DNA from: JBNKDD01 sp050288085
GTDB lineage: Bacteria > Chloroflexota > Anaerolineae > Aggregatilineales > UBA3940
Direction: 5' to 3'
Length of the DNA stretch: 24,643 nucleotides
NCBI GenBank assembly: GCA_050288085.1
Contig: JBNKDD010000053.1
Location: forward strand, 1-24,643
The notes under the pieces were generated by a model. It did no database searches, had not been told where the DNA came from, and saw only the letters and a program-made list of their open reading frames with translations. Below, one piece after another: positions 1-6,986 of this stretch (positions are counted from its first letter, which is position 1; each line of letters opens with the position of its first letter). The position numbers were made by a program, and so were the translations under genes.

Positions 1-268
1 TGTCGATAGGCGCGATCACCGACTTCGCCCCGGACAACTTTGCGATGTCGGGGATCATCTCGGCCACCGGTGGCAGCTCCGCGAGCGACAGGATCAGATC
101 GGCTGCCGGCAGTGAATCAGGCAGGTAATCTTCAGGATAATCAAGGATAGGCGGCAGAACTTTTGGCGTTTCCCAGGCTTCGATTGCCCACACTTTCGGG
201 GAATGTTTCTTCAAATTCTCGATGTGCCGCCGTCCGTATTCGCCGGTAAACAAAACCAAGATATTCAT
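1..268 (-). CDS. DUF166-like protein, 3' end outside the window
   Basis: An open frame reads from ATG at 268 down to the window edge (89 codons, C-terminus missing). It begins MNILVLFTGEYGRRHIENL, followed by a section rich in Pro and Asp and then an Ala-Asp-Leu-Ile-Leu-Ser-Leu segment. This layout resembles the N-terminus of DUF166-family proteins, which have no settled function. The assignment rests on memory of the family pattern, so it is moderate at best. AGGAG lies 8 nt before the ATG. The gene follows the four-helix membrane protein by 24 nt on the same strand, so it is probably the last visible gene of the operon that starts near 1856. Confidence 0.55.
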   Translation of the reverse strand, partial: MNILVLFTGEYGRRHIENLKKHSPKVWAIEAWETPKVLPPILDYPEDYLPDSLPAADLILSLAELPPVAEMIPDIAKLSGAKSVIAPID

Positions 269-292
269 TAGAGTAACTCCTGCTTAAGCATA

Positions 293-697
293 TCAATGAG
301 CGCCGGGTGGTTTGACACGCGGCCAGGCATGCAGGGTAAATGCCAACACCGCCATCAGTTCAGTGGCCCGCCCTATAAGATTGATGCTGCTCATGCCATT
401 GAACCAATGAGCACAGCCATTTACCAGGATCCCGACGTTGAGCAAGAAGTAGGCACTCACTGCCAACGAACTCCGCCTGCGCCCACTTTGCCAGCGTGGG
501 AGTATCCAATAGGCCACCCCAAATGTCAGTTGAACCAGCCAGCCTATCACCAACATTTCGATGTGCGTGGGCAAGAGCTGCCACAGGATTGGCGCAAAAC
601 CAATGGCTTTGTTGGACAGCATTAATGCTCCAAATGTAAAACCCATACCCAGATACAGCAGCGCAGTCCGAATAAACCAGACACTCAGGCGTGGCAT
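293..697 (-). CDS. Four-helix heme-copper-oxidase-like membrane protein, copy B
   Basis: 134 aa with about four transmembrane helices. The hallmark is a His-containing second helix running into G-W-L-V-Q-L-T-F-G-V-A-Y-W-I-L-P-R. Short proteins like this are commonly labelled cbb3-type oxidase subunit I-like, but this one is far too short for a catalytic subunit, which has about 12 helices and six His ligands. It is clearly paralogous to the gene just upstream (699-1115), which shares the GW..QL.FGVAYW..PR core. Only 1 nt separates the two, so they are probably co-translated. The loop before the GW motif has His-Ile-Glu here and Tyr-Leu-His in the paralogue. Function is unknown; a role in NO or oxygen handling is inferred from the FNR/DNR-type box of the operon. 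Confidence 0.85.
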   Translation of the reverse strand: MPRLSVWFIRTALLYLGMGFTFGALMLSNKAIGFAPILWQLLPTHIEMLVIGWLVQLTFGVAYWILPRWQSGRRRSSLAVSAYFLLNVGILVNGCAHWFNGMSSINLIGRATELMAVLAFTLHAWPRVKPPGAH

Positions 698-698
698 A

Positions 699-1115
699 TC
701 AACGTTCTTTCACTCTGGGCCAGATCAATCCTACAAACAGCCAGCCCGCACTCATCTGCAGCAGCGCGGATAAGCTCAACAGCCAGCCTGCAAGCAGCAT
801 TGTTTGTGACGATACCAGTGGTTCTCCGACTGCACGTAAGGTAAGACCAGTATTCAGTAAAACGAACGTTAACCAGCCAAGCTTCTCGTTTCCGCGTGGG
901 TTGTCTGTGGAATAGCGGGGGAACATCCAATAGGCCACCCCGAAGATCAACTGGGTCAACCAGCCAACCACAATCAGGTGCAGGTAGAGTGGGCGCAGAC
1001 CAGGGATCGTCGGTACATCACTGACCTGCCCCAGTGCCAACCAGAATGCGCTCAGCAGGCCAAGTACGAACCAGACCATGGCCGCCTTGATAAACCAGCG
1101 CACGGTGCGTGGCAT
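699..1115 (-). CDS. Four-helix heme-copper-oxidase-like membrane protein, copy A
   Basis: 138 aa, about four transmembrane helices, starting MPRTVRWFIKAAMVWFVLG. It carries the same GW.TQL.FGVAYW.FPR core as the next gene, followed by a polar loop (Tyr-Ser-Thr-Asp-Asn-Pro-Arg-Gly-Asn-Glu-Lys) and two more helices. The shared opening MPR...WFI/V suggests gene duplication. The ATG abuts the stop of the cupin gene with no gap. Similar short proteins are usually annotated as cbb3-type oxidase subunit I-like. The exact role is unknown, and heme or metal binding is only suggested by the His near the GW motif. Confidence 0.85.
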   Translation of the reverse strand: MPRTVRWFIKAAMVWFVLGLLSAFWLALGQVSDVPTIPGLRPLYLHLIVVGWLTQLIFGVAYWMFPRYSTDNPRGNEKLGWLTFVLLNTGLTLRAVGEPLVSSQTMLLAGWLLSLSALLQMSAGWLFVGLIWPRVKER

Positions 1116-1496
1116 TTACCAGCTCACCTTTCCCAACCGCTTGAGAATAGCTCTCTTTAAAGCCGCTCTCAGGTAGGTCCGTTCATGTATAGTGGCTCGC
1201 ACCAACCAGCGGGTGCTGCCGTCATTCTCGAAACCGTGCTCCACCCCAGCCGGGACGAAAACACTGGTTCCTGGTTGCGTCCGTATGGCTTCGCCATCCA
1301 CCCAGATGGTGCCGTACCCTTCCAGCACATCGAATACCTCATGCTCATGGTCGTGACTGTGAAGCGGCAGCACCTGCCCCGGCAGGAAACCCAGTAAACA
1401 ACCCGAGAACTCCTCATGTTGGAACATCGGGACGTTGGTCAGCGGCAGTTCGTCATAACGAGCAATGGTATGAAGGTTGAATGTTTTTGTGGGCAC
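1116..1496 (-). CDS. Single-domain cupin protein
   Basis: A small cytosolic cupin. Numbered from GTG 1496 (126 aa), motif 1 is complete: G40, H46, H48, E53, G60. Motif 2 is also complete: G76, P82, G84, H87, N91. H46, H48, E53 and H87 are the expected metal ligands. Substrate is unknown; cupins range from dioxygenases to small-molecule sensors. The frame stays open to an upstream GTG at 1565, but GTG 1496 has an AGAAAGAG ribosome site 7 nt upstream and fits the usual start just before the first beta strand, so I chose it. It lies between the ferredoxin and the four-helix membrane pair in the FNR/DNR-box operon, which suggests a role in anaerobic or nitrosative metabolism. Confidence 0.85.
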   Translation of the reverse strand: MPTKTFNLHTIARYDELPLTNVPMFQHEEFSGCLLGFLPGQVLPLHSHDHEHEVFDVLEGYGTIWVDGEAIRTQPGTSVFVPAGVEHGFENDGSTRWLVRATIHERTYLRAALKRAILKRLGKVSW

Positions 1497-1577
1497 AAGG
1501 TATCTCTTTCTTCCAAAAACAACATGCTTCTCGAATACTTCGTCCAGGCCCAGGCATACAGGCACTATGAGAGCTTT

Positions 1578-1829
1578 TCAAGTCTCAGAACCTGTGTGAT
1601 GGCGCCTGGCTGCTTCATGGGGTGAAAGGACAATCAAAAAAGGAAGCTCAATAGCCTCTGTAGGACAGATATCCTCGCAGGTAAGGCAGTACGTACAGGC
1701 TCCAGGATGTACAAGCTTCGCTTTACCTGACACCTGCCCAAGCGCATTAGTAGGACAGGTGGTGATGCAGTCACCACAGCCGATACAAAGGTTTAAATCG
1801 ATTTGAGGAAGGAATATTTCGTCTGCCAT
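1578..1829 (-). CDS. 2[4Fe-4S] ferredoxin
   Basis: 83 aa. Two classic cluster motifs: C15-x2-C18-x2-C21-x3-C25-P and C45-x2-C48-x2-C51-x3-C55-P. This is a low-potential one-electron carrier of the bacterial 8Fe type, with about 25 extra C-terminal residues ending in a His/Arg-rich tail. An upstream ATG at 1904 is in frame, but it lies inside the regulator box and upstream of the predicted transcription start (about 1856), so ATG 1829 is the sensible start. It is the first gene of a minus-strand operon of five. The electron acceptor is unknown; the cupin and the four-helix proteins are the obvious candidates from context. Confidence 0.93.
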   Translation of the reverse strand: MADEIFLPQIDLNLCIGCGDCITTCPTNALGQVSGKAKLVHPGACTYCLTCEDICPTEAIELPFLIVLSPHEAARRHHTGSET

Positions 1830-1862
1830 CAGACCAACCTGATCTTCTCTCGTTATGCTACC

Positions 1863-1904
1863 AGCATAAATCAGAAAATCGGGTTGCAATTTGATCCAGA
1901 TCAA
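1863..1904 (-). promoter_or_regulatory. FNR/DNR-type box and class II promoter of the ferredoxin operon
   Basis: TTGATCCAGATCAA at 1891-1904 is a perfect match to the FNR/DNR consensus TTGAT-N4-ATCAA. On the minus strand a -10-like TATGCT occupies 1868-1863, predicting a start near 1856. The box centre (1897.5) is then exactly 41.5 bp upstream, the standard class II activator position. The regulator gene directly upstream (1951-2640) has the matching recognition helix. Confidence 0.88.
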
Positions 1905-1950
1905 GTCAGGGATGGTTGTGGGGTTTTATAATGCAAGTTCTCAGCAGGGG

Positions 1951-2640
1951 TTAGTTCATGGCGAGCTCATGCAGCAGGTCAAGGTTGATGATGACGATCT
2001 GGTGGCGATCAAACTGGATCGCCCCGACTTTCTCCAGGGTGCGCAGGGAGCGGCTGATCGTTTCGGGTTTGGTTGCCAGGTGGGCAGCAATAGCTTTACG
2101 GGTGATCCCCGGTTCATCCAGCGACGGGGTCTCCATCTGTTGGATGAGAAACCGTGCCAATCGGGTGGTCACAGAGAACAGCGTCAGGTCTTCAATCTGC
2201 TGGGCCAGTCCTCTGATCCGTTGGGTCAGCACTTCGACGACTGCCATCGCGAATTGGATATCGTTTTGTAGAGTATCTCGCAGAGCTGACGAAGGCAGTA
2301 TCCATACATCCACCGCGCCTAGCGTAGCAGCGTTGGCCGCATTTGGGCCAGCATCTAGCGCCGATATATCGTTAAAGGAATCACCCGGCCCCAGCAGGTG
2401 CAATATATGTTCATCCCCTTCTGGGTTCAGCTTGTAGATCTTCACACTGCCGGTTTGGATCAACCACAACCCGGCAGAAGGCTCGTTTTCTAAAAACAGG
2501 ATATGGTCAAGTGGAAAATGTCTATATATGGCCTGTTGAGCCAGAGTGTCAAACAACTTTTTGTTAATATCACTGAAGTACACGAGTGATTTTAACTGTT
2601 GGACAAGATGCTGGTGCTCTCTTTGGTCATTATGGTGCAT
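1951..2640 (-). CDS. Crp/Fnr-family regulator, DNR/NnrR-like
   Basis: 229 aa from ATG 2640. An N-terminal cyclic-nucleotide-binding-like beta barrel (about 20-115), a dimerisation helix and a C-terminal winged helix (about 178-215) are visible. The recognition helix reads K-P-E193-T-I-S196-R197, the E..SR triad by which E. coli FNR (E209, S212, R213) reads TTGAT half sites. The protein contains no cysteine at all, so it cannot carry an FNR-type Fe-S cluster; a DNR/NnrR-like (heme/NO-type) sensor is the better guess. An ATG at 2670 is in frame but lacks a ribosome site, whereas AGAGG sits 8 nt before ATG 2640. The FNR box serving the ferredoxin operon lies 47 bp beyond its stop. NO sensing is an inference. 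Confidence 0.9.
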   Translation of the reverse strand: MHHNDQREHQHLVQQLKSLVYFSDINKKLFDTLAQQAIYRHFPLDHILFLENEPSAGLWLIQTGSVKIYKLNPEGDEHILHLLGPGDSFNDISALDAGPNAANAATLGAVDVWILPSSALRDTLQNDIQFAMAVVEVLTQRIRGLAQQIEDLTLFSVTTRLARFLIQQMETPSLDEPGITRKAIAAHLATKPETISRSLRTLEKVGAIQFDRHQIVIINLDLLHELAMN

Positions 2641-2743
2641 AAAAAGGGCCTCTGTGTGGCGGTATGCCATCTGGCAGAAAGATCATCATACTATAAACGT
2701 CGGTTTACAATATCTCGTATGCAAAAATATGAGGTTGATTTGC

Positions 2744-3109
2744 ATGATATTTGACATTAATCGTACCAATACAATTCTATATTGCCGAAACTGGGATGAA
2801 ATGGTCTCGTTCTACCAGAACGCGTTACAGTTCCCTATCAATTATCAGACCGATTGGTTTGTTGAGTTTCGAATTGATAACAACACTTATCTTAGCGTAG
2901 CAGATGAGCAAAAGGCATCTATCAAAAGCGCCCTGGGAAAAGGTCTTACGCTCTCCTGGCAAGTTGCTGATATCCGAAAAGCACAAGACAAACTGAGAAG
3001 GCAGAAGGTTGATGTTTCACAACTGGAGCAGAAATGGGGTGCTCTTGTTTGTTTTTTTAGGGACCCTGAAGGTAATCGAATCGAGTTGTGGGAAACACTC
3101 GAGAAGTAA
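2744..3109 (+). CDS. VOC-superfamily (glyoxalase/bleomycin-resistance fold) protein
   Basis: 121 aa, single VOC domain. It opens with the typical N-terminal strand and helix (tilt toward NTILYCRNWDEMVSFYQNAL) and ends with the hallmark F-R-D-P-E-G-N-R-I-E-L-W. The C-terminal metal-ligand position is Glu (IELW); other ligands cannot be assigned with confidence. Members range from lyases and dioxygenases to resistance proteins, so the substrate is unknown. The reading frame continues upstream to 2546, but that part overlaps the divergent regulator. ATG 2744 has GAGG 9 nt upstream and starts at the domain boundary. It is divergent from the DNR-like gene across about 100 bp. Confidence 0.85.
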   Translation: MIFDINRTNTILYCRNWDEMVSFYQNALQFPINYQTDWFVEFRIDNNTYLSVADEQKASIKSALGKGLTLSWQVADIRKAQDKLRRQKVDVSQLEQKWGALVCFFRDPEGNRIELWETLEK

Positions 3110-3271
3110 GATGCGGGAGTATTTAGCGGTAGCGAACTATGTTGGTGAAAGCAATTATGTCCTACGCCAACTAGCAAAGCATGCATATGAGAACTTGATA
3201 CCTCCCTCTCTCATGCGATCCTGTCACAATCACTTGCACCACATTTGGTGTGTAGCATGCCAGTCAAACTT

Positions 3272-3280
3272 TGCTATAAT
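3272..3280 (+). promoter_or_regulatory. Extended -10 promoter of the CRP-type regulator at 3318
   Basis: TGC-TATAAT, a perfect extended -10 element, lies 38 nt before ATG 3318. No good -35 is present at 17 bp. The 207-bp gap before the gene otherwise holds only weak inverted repeats. The same TTGCTAT(A/G)-type element recurs before other genes (17345, 24521). Confidence 0.65.
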
Positions 3281-3317
3281 GCGTACAGTGTTATTGAGTT
3301 ATGAGTAGGTAGGCGAG

Positions 3318-3992
3318 ATGATTACAAGAGAAGAACTGGAATCTATCTCGGCGCTCAGAAATATCTCTCAAGAATGCCAGAACTATCTACTTGAACTGAT
3401 GATCCGCCGCACTTACTCCCCAGGTGAGATCATCTTTATGGAAGGCCATCCCTCACGCGGAATCTGGTTCATTATTCAGGGTAGAGTCAGAATCATCAAA
3501 GAGTCGTTGCATGGAAGCCGCCAGGGTCTCTGTCTGACCAGCGCCGGGAAATGCTTCGGTGGCTGTCCCTTGTTCGATGGAGAAACCACTCCGGCAACAG
3601 CCCAGGCGCTCGATGAAGTCACGCTTCTTATTTTGCCTCGCGAAGAGTCACTGCTGCTTTCCAGCAACAACCCCTGTCTGGCGCGGACTTTGTTGAGCAT
3701 CTTTAACCAACGGCTTGCACACCTGGCACAGTTGGGTGAAGGGCTTGGCTCTCGTTCAGTATCTGCGCGAATTCGTGAATGCCTCCTGACCTATGCTGAT
3801 GAAACTGAAGATATACCCACCGTCTGGTTGACTCACGAAGACCTGGCAACTCTGGTCGGAACAGCGCGCGAAGTGGTCACGCGACATCTGTCCCGTTTTG
3901 AACAAGATGCAATGATCCGGTTGGAGCCGGGCAGGATCACTCTGCTCAATATGGAAGCCCTTGCCGCTTCCCCTATGTGCAGCACACAGTAA
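3318..3992 (+). CDS. Crp/Fnr-family regulator with CRP-type recognition helix
   Basis: 224 aa. A cNMP-type sensor barrel (about 10-115, with G-x-I-x(2)-x-E-G and the G-x-V-R-I strand), a dimerisation helix (about 118-150) and a winged helix (about 165-210). The recognition helix has R184-E185-x3-R189, matching E. coli CRP R180, E181 and R185 that read TGTGA half sites. Six cysteines are present, including C72, C79 and C83, but not in the FNR N-terminal pattern. AGGTAGGCGAG precedes the ATG. It stands directly upstream of a second CRP-type gene and the nos cluster, so it is a candidate co-regulator of the TGTGA boxes at 4009 and 4809. The effector is unknown. Confidence 0.9.
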   Translation: MITREELESISALRNISQECQNYLLELMIRRTYSPGEIIFMEGHPSRGIWFIIQGRVRIIKESLHGSRQGLCLTSAGKCFGGCPLFDGETTPATAQALDEVTLLILPREESLLLSSNNPCLARTLLSIFNQRLAHLAQLGEGLGSRSVSARIRECLLTYADETEDIPTVWLTHEDLATLVGTAREVVTRHLSRFEQDAMIRLEPGRITLLNMEALAASPMCSTQ

Positions 3993-4008
3993 CATCACAT
4001 CCATACCT

Positions 4009-4053
4009 CATGTGATTTAGGTCACATCAAGTTCGCATTGCTCCCAGTATGAT
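4009..4053 (+). promoter_or_regulatory. CRP-like box and class II promoter of the 4094 regulator
   Basis: The palindrome CATGTGATTTAGGTCACATC (4009-4028) has core TGTGA-N6-TCACA. A -10 TATGAT lies at 4048-4053, predicting a start near 4060, exactly 41.5 bp after the box centre (4018.5). The box differs from the nosZ box at 4809-4828 by two bases, so autoregulation by the downstream CRP-type protein is likely. Confidence 0.88.
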
Positions 4054-4093
4054 GTTGGTAGCTCTAGAGGTTGCTTTATATTAAAGGGGCGTC

Positions 4094-4786
4094 ATGAACG
4101 TACCCATCGAATTGCTTACCAACACACCTGCTTTTCAGGATCTCGCTCAGCGAACATTGGAAAATATGGCACGCGAGGCCAGTATTCTAGATTTTGAGTC
4201 CGGCGAAATCCTCTACGAGCAGGGCATGTCTCCAATCGGCTTGTTTGTGCTGCAGGCCGGACGAGTGAAATTCTACCGGCAATCGAAGGGGAAAACACAG
4301 ATCCTGGCTGTGCTCGCCCCTGGTGAATGCTTCGGTGCTGAATCCTTTCCGGACGATACCCCGTGTCCATGGACAGCAGAGGCGATGGTTGACGCGACAA
4401 CCATCTACATTGAACCCAATGCCCTTCTCAAATGTTTCCAGGATCATGCCGATTTGCGCGTCGTTCTGCTGAAACTGGTATCTGCCCGGCTGCAGCAGTT
4501 TGTTACGCTTGTCCACAATCTGGCCTTCCGCGATGTGGCTTCGCGTCTGGCAACCATCCTCATGGCTCGTGTCGAAATCGAAGGGGAGCATACTGAAGAT
4601 GGGCTGCGCATCCACCGGTTCATGACCCAACAAGAGCTGGCCGCTATGGTCGGCACCGCACGGGAAGTCATCTACCGCACCTTTAAGAAATTCGAACATC
4701 AGGGCCTCCTACGGTTGAGCCCCACCCATATTTACATCCTCGACCAGGAGAAACTGGCTGAAATCGCCAGGCAAGAGGTTCATTAG
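4094..4786 (+). CDS. Crp/Fnr-family regulator with CRP-type helix, probable nos regulator
   Basis: 230 aa. Sensor barrel about 12-112, dimerisation helix about 112-145, winged helix about 172-215. The recognition helix G-T-A-R190-E191-V-I-Y-R195 has the CRP-type R-E-x3-R signature that fits TGTGA boxes. Two cysteines in the barrel (C79 and C91) and one after it (C114) could be redox or ligand sites, but nothing proves that. AAGGGG precedes the ATG by a few bases. Its own promoter and the nosZ promoter 100 bp past its end carry nearly the same palindrome, so it probably activates both. It is paralogous in architecture to the gene at 3318. Whether it senses N2O, NO, redox or cAMP cannot be told from sequence. 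Confidence 0.9.
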   Translation: MNVPIELLTNTPAFQDLAQRTLENMAREASILDFESGEILYEQGMSPIGLFVLQAGRVKFYRQSKGKTQILAVLAPGECFGAESFPDDTPCPWTAEAMVDATTIYIEPNALLKCFQDHADLRVVLLKLVSARLQQFVTLVHNLAFRDVASRLATILMARVEIEGEHTEDGLRIHRFMTQQELAAMVGTAREVIYRTFKKFEHQGLLRLSPTHIYILDQEKLAEIARQEVH

Positions 4787-4808
4787 CCGCCCCTTTCTCC
4801 CCTCTTAT

Positions 4809-4853
4809 GATGTGACTTAGGTCACATCGCTCCTCCAGCCTTGCTGCTACGAT
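4809..4853 (+). promoter_or_regulatory. CRP-like box and class II promoter of nosZ
   Basis: GATGTGACTTAGGTCACATC (4809-4828) is a perfect-armed palindrome with core TGTGA-N6-TCACA. A -10-like TACGAT lies at 4848-4853, putting the start near 4860 and the box centre (4818.5) at -41.5. This is the same geometry as at 4009 and 1863. The resulting leader is about 48 nt, with AAGGAG 7 nt before the nosZ ATG. Confidence 0.9.
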
Positions 4854-4907
4854 AAGCTGACAAGAAGTCAATATTCGTTCACCTGGTGCTCGGCAAGGAG
4901 AAAGCAC

Positions 4908-6893
4908 ATGAATCATTGGAGAAAAGGCGTTGTGTTTGTTTTGATAGCCATCGCTATCGTAGCTTGCACAGGCCAGACAGATGAATCCGCTTCACAGATA
5001 ACAGGAGCTGGTGGTGATATTCAGGCTATTGCAGAAGCACGTGGGCTGACCGAGGCTGACATCACTGCTGCACTCAAAACCTATACACCCACTGGGGTCA
5101 TGGATGAATATGTCATGTTTGCTTCCGGTGGGCACAGTGGGCAGGTCCTCGTTATTGGTCTGCCTTCAATGCGCCTGTTAAAAGTGATTGCCGTCTTTAC
5201 GCCCGAACCCTGGCAGGGGTATGGTTTTGGGGCCGGGGAAGAAGTGCTAGAGGGTGGCAACATTGGTGATCGTGAAATTCGCTGGGCCGACACCCACCAT
5301 CCGGCTTTGAGCGAAACCGCCGGTGATTACGATGGTCAGTGGCTGTTCATCAATGACAAGGCTAATGGCCGTGTTGCTGTTATTGACCTGCGCGATTTCG
5401 AAACCAAGCAAATTATCAATAACCCACTCTATCTCAATGATCATGGCGGAACCTTCGTTACCCCCAATACAGAGTACGTGATCGAAGGTGGACAATACGG
5501 CCTCCCAATTGGAGGTGAATATGCCCCTCTAAGCGAATATGATGATTCATATCGGGGCATTCTGACCTTCTGGGCCTTTGACCGCGACGCTGGACGACTC
5601 GACCCATCAAAATCTTTTGCACTTGAGCTGCCTCCCTACTGGCAAGACCTGTGCGACTCTGGAAAGTTGGTCTCTGAAGGTTGGGTCTTCTGCAACTCGT
5701 TTAACACTGAGCTGGCAACCGGCGGGATCGAAGAAGGCAATCCCCCATTTGAGGCCGGTGTCAGCGAAAGCCCGGATGACTTCCTGCACATCGTCAATCT
5801 TGAGGCAGCGGTTGAAGTCTTTGAAGCGGGTGATACGGTTGAGATTGAGGGGATGCAGGTTATTCCACTTGAAACAGTCATTGAAAATGACCTGCTCTTC
5901 TTCGCTCCGGAGCCGCGCAGCCCACATGGTGTTGACATTTCCCCGGGCGGGGACTTCATCGTTGTCTCTGGAAAGCTTGACCCCCATGTAACTATCTACA
6001 GCTTTGAAAAGATGATGGCTGCTATTGAAGCCGGGCCGACTGAAGCGGATCAGTACGGCGTTCCACTCCTGGACTTTGAGGACGTGATGGAAGCCCAGGT
6101 CGAGGTTGGTTTGGGGCCGCTTCATACCCAGTTCGACAATCAGGGTTACGCCTATACCAGTTTATTCCTTGACACAGCGGTTGCTCGCTGGAGCCTCGGT
6201 GGCGAAAACTATCGGCCCGACGATGGGTGGGCTTTACAGGGCACCATACCTGTCCACTATAACATCGGACATCTGGCGGTTGCTGAAGGCGATACGGTAT
6301 CACCTGATGGCAATTATCTCGTAGCGCTGAATAAATGGTCGGTGGATCGTTTCCTCAGTGTTGGCCCGCTGCTTCCTCAAAATTTCCAGCTGATCGATAT
6401 CTCTCAAGAAGGCGACCAGATGCAGCTTTTGTACGATATGCCTATCACTGCTGCCGAGCCGCATTACGCTCAGATCATCAAGGCAGATAAGTTAAATGCC
6501 TGGGAGGTCTATCCCGAAGCGGGCTGGAATCCAATCACACAATCGGTCGATCCGAATGCTGTAGCGGTTGGTGAAGAGAGTGTAGAACGGGATGGCAGCA
6601 ATGTCGAAGTGCGTATGACTGCTGTCCGCAGCCACTTCACCCCGGAGCGGGTCGAAATCCAAGAGGGTGACCACGTAACCTGGACCATCACAAACGTCGA
6701 GCGCGCCCGTGATGCCACCCATGGATTTGCTCTCCCACTTTATGGGATCAACCTGAGTCTCGAGCCGGGTGAGAGTATCACCTTTGAGTTCGATGCGACA
6801 GAATCAGGCGTCTTCTCCTGGTATTGCACCGAATTCTGCTCGGCCCTACACCTGGAAATGATGGGCTATATGCTGGTTGAACCCCAACAGTAG
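4908..6893 (+). CDS. nosZ: Nitrous oxide reductase, clade II, lipoprotein type
   Basis: 661 aa. Reduces N2O to N2 on the outer face of the membrane. The N-terminus is a Sec lipoprotein signal (lipobox I-V-A-C20), not the Tat signal of clade I. The beta-propeller holds seven His at positions whose spacing matches the CuZ ligands: H130, H131, H179, H340, H406, H455 and H519. The C-terminal cupredoxin (about 560-658) carries the CuA set: H605, then C640-x3-C644-x3-H648-x2-M651. All copper ligands are present, so the enzyme should be active. The start is supported by AAGGAG 7 nt upstream. Activation probably runs through the palindrome at 4809. A strong hairpin 15 nt past the stop separates it from the accessory genes. 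Confidence 0.98.
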   Translation: MNHWRKGVVFVLIAIAIVACTGQTDESASQITGAGGDIQAIAEARGLTEADITAALKTYTPTGVMDEYVMFASGGHSGQVLVIGLPSMRLLKVIAVFTPEPWQGYGFGAGEEVLEGGNIGDREIRWADTHHPALSETAGDYDGQWLFINDKANGRVAVIDLRDFETKQIINNPLYLNDHGGTFVTPNTEYVIEGGQYGLPIGGEYAPLSEYDDSYRGILTFWAFDRDAGRLDPSKSFALELPPYWQDLCDSGKLVSEGWVFCNSFNTELATGGIEEGNPPFEAGVSESPDDFLHIVNLEAAVEVFEAGDTVEIEGMQVIPLETVIENDLLFFAPEPRSPHGVDISPGGDFIVVSGKLDPHVTIYSFEKMMAAIEAGPTEADQYGVPLLDFEDVMEAQVEVGLGPLHTQFDNQGYAYTSLFLDTAVARWSLGGENYRPDDGWALQGTIPVHYNIGHLAVAEGDTVSPDGNYLVALNKWSVDRFLSVGPLLPQNFQLIDISQEGDQMQLLYDMPITAAEPHYAQIIKADKLNAWEVYPEAGWNPITQSVDPNAVAVGEESVERDGSNVEVRMTAVRSHFTPERVEIQEGDHVTWTITNVERARDATHGFALPLYGINLSLEPGESITFEFDATESGVFSWYCTEFCSALHLEMMGYMLVEPQQ

Positions 6894-6908
6894 TGAAACC
6901 TTGTGTTC

Positions 6909-6939
6909 GGGTGTTAGGGGATTAGATCCCCTAACACCC
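6909..6939 (+). terminator. Perfect 14-bp hairpin after nosZ, no U-tract
   Basis: The left arm 6909-6922 is perfectly complementary to 6926-6939, with a TAG loop. The run after it (CCTGTTGAG) is not T-rich, so this is not a standard intrinsic terminator. It may partly stop transcription or protect the 3' end of nosZ mRNA, giving more nosZ than accessory transcript. Confidence 0.7.
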
Positions 6940-6986
6940 CCTGTTGAGTGAGTCAAAATAACCAAGAAAGTGCTTGATAGTCTGAT

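Noticed and set aside
3237..3250. CACC-N6-GGTG as an operator of the 3318 regulator
   Set aside because: Only 4-bp arms and no match to the other boxes in the window; too likely by chance.
6944..6956. TTGA-N5-TCAA as an FNR-like box before the nosB-like gene
   Set aside because: The spacing and half sites are off the TTGAT-N4-ATCAA consensus and no -10 lies at the expected distance.
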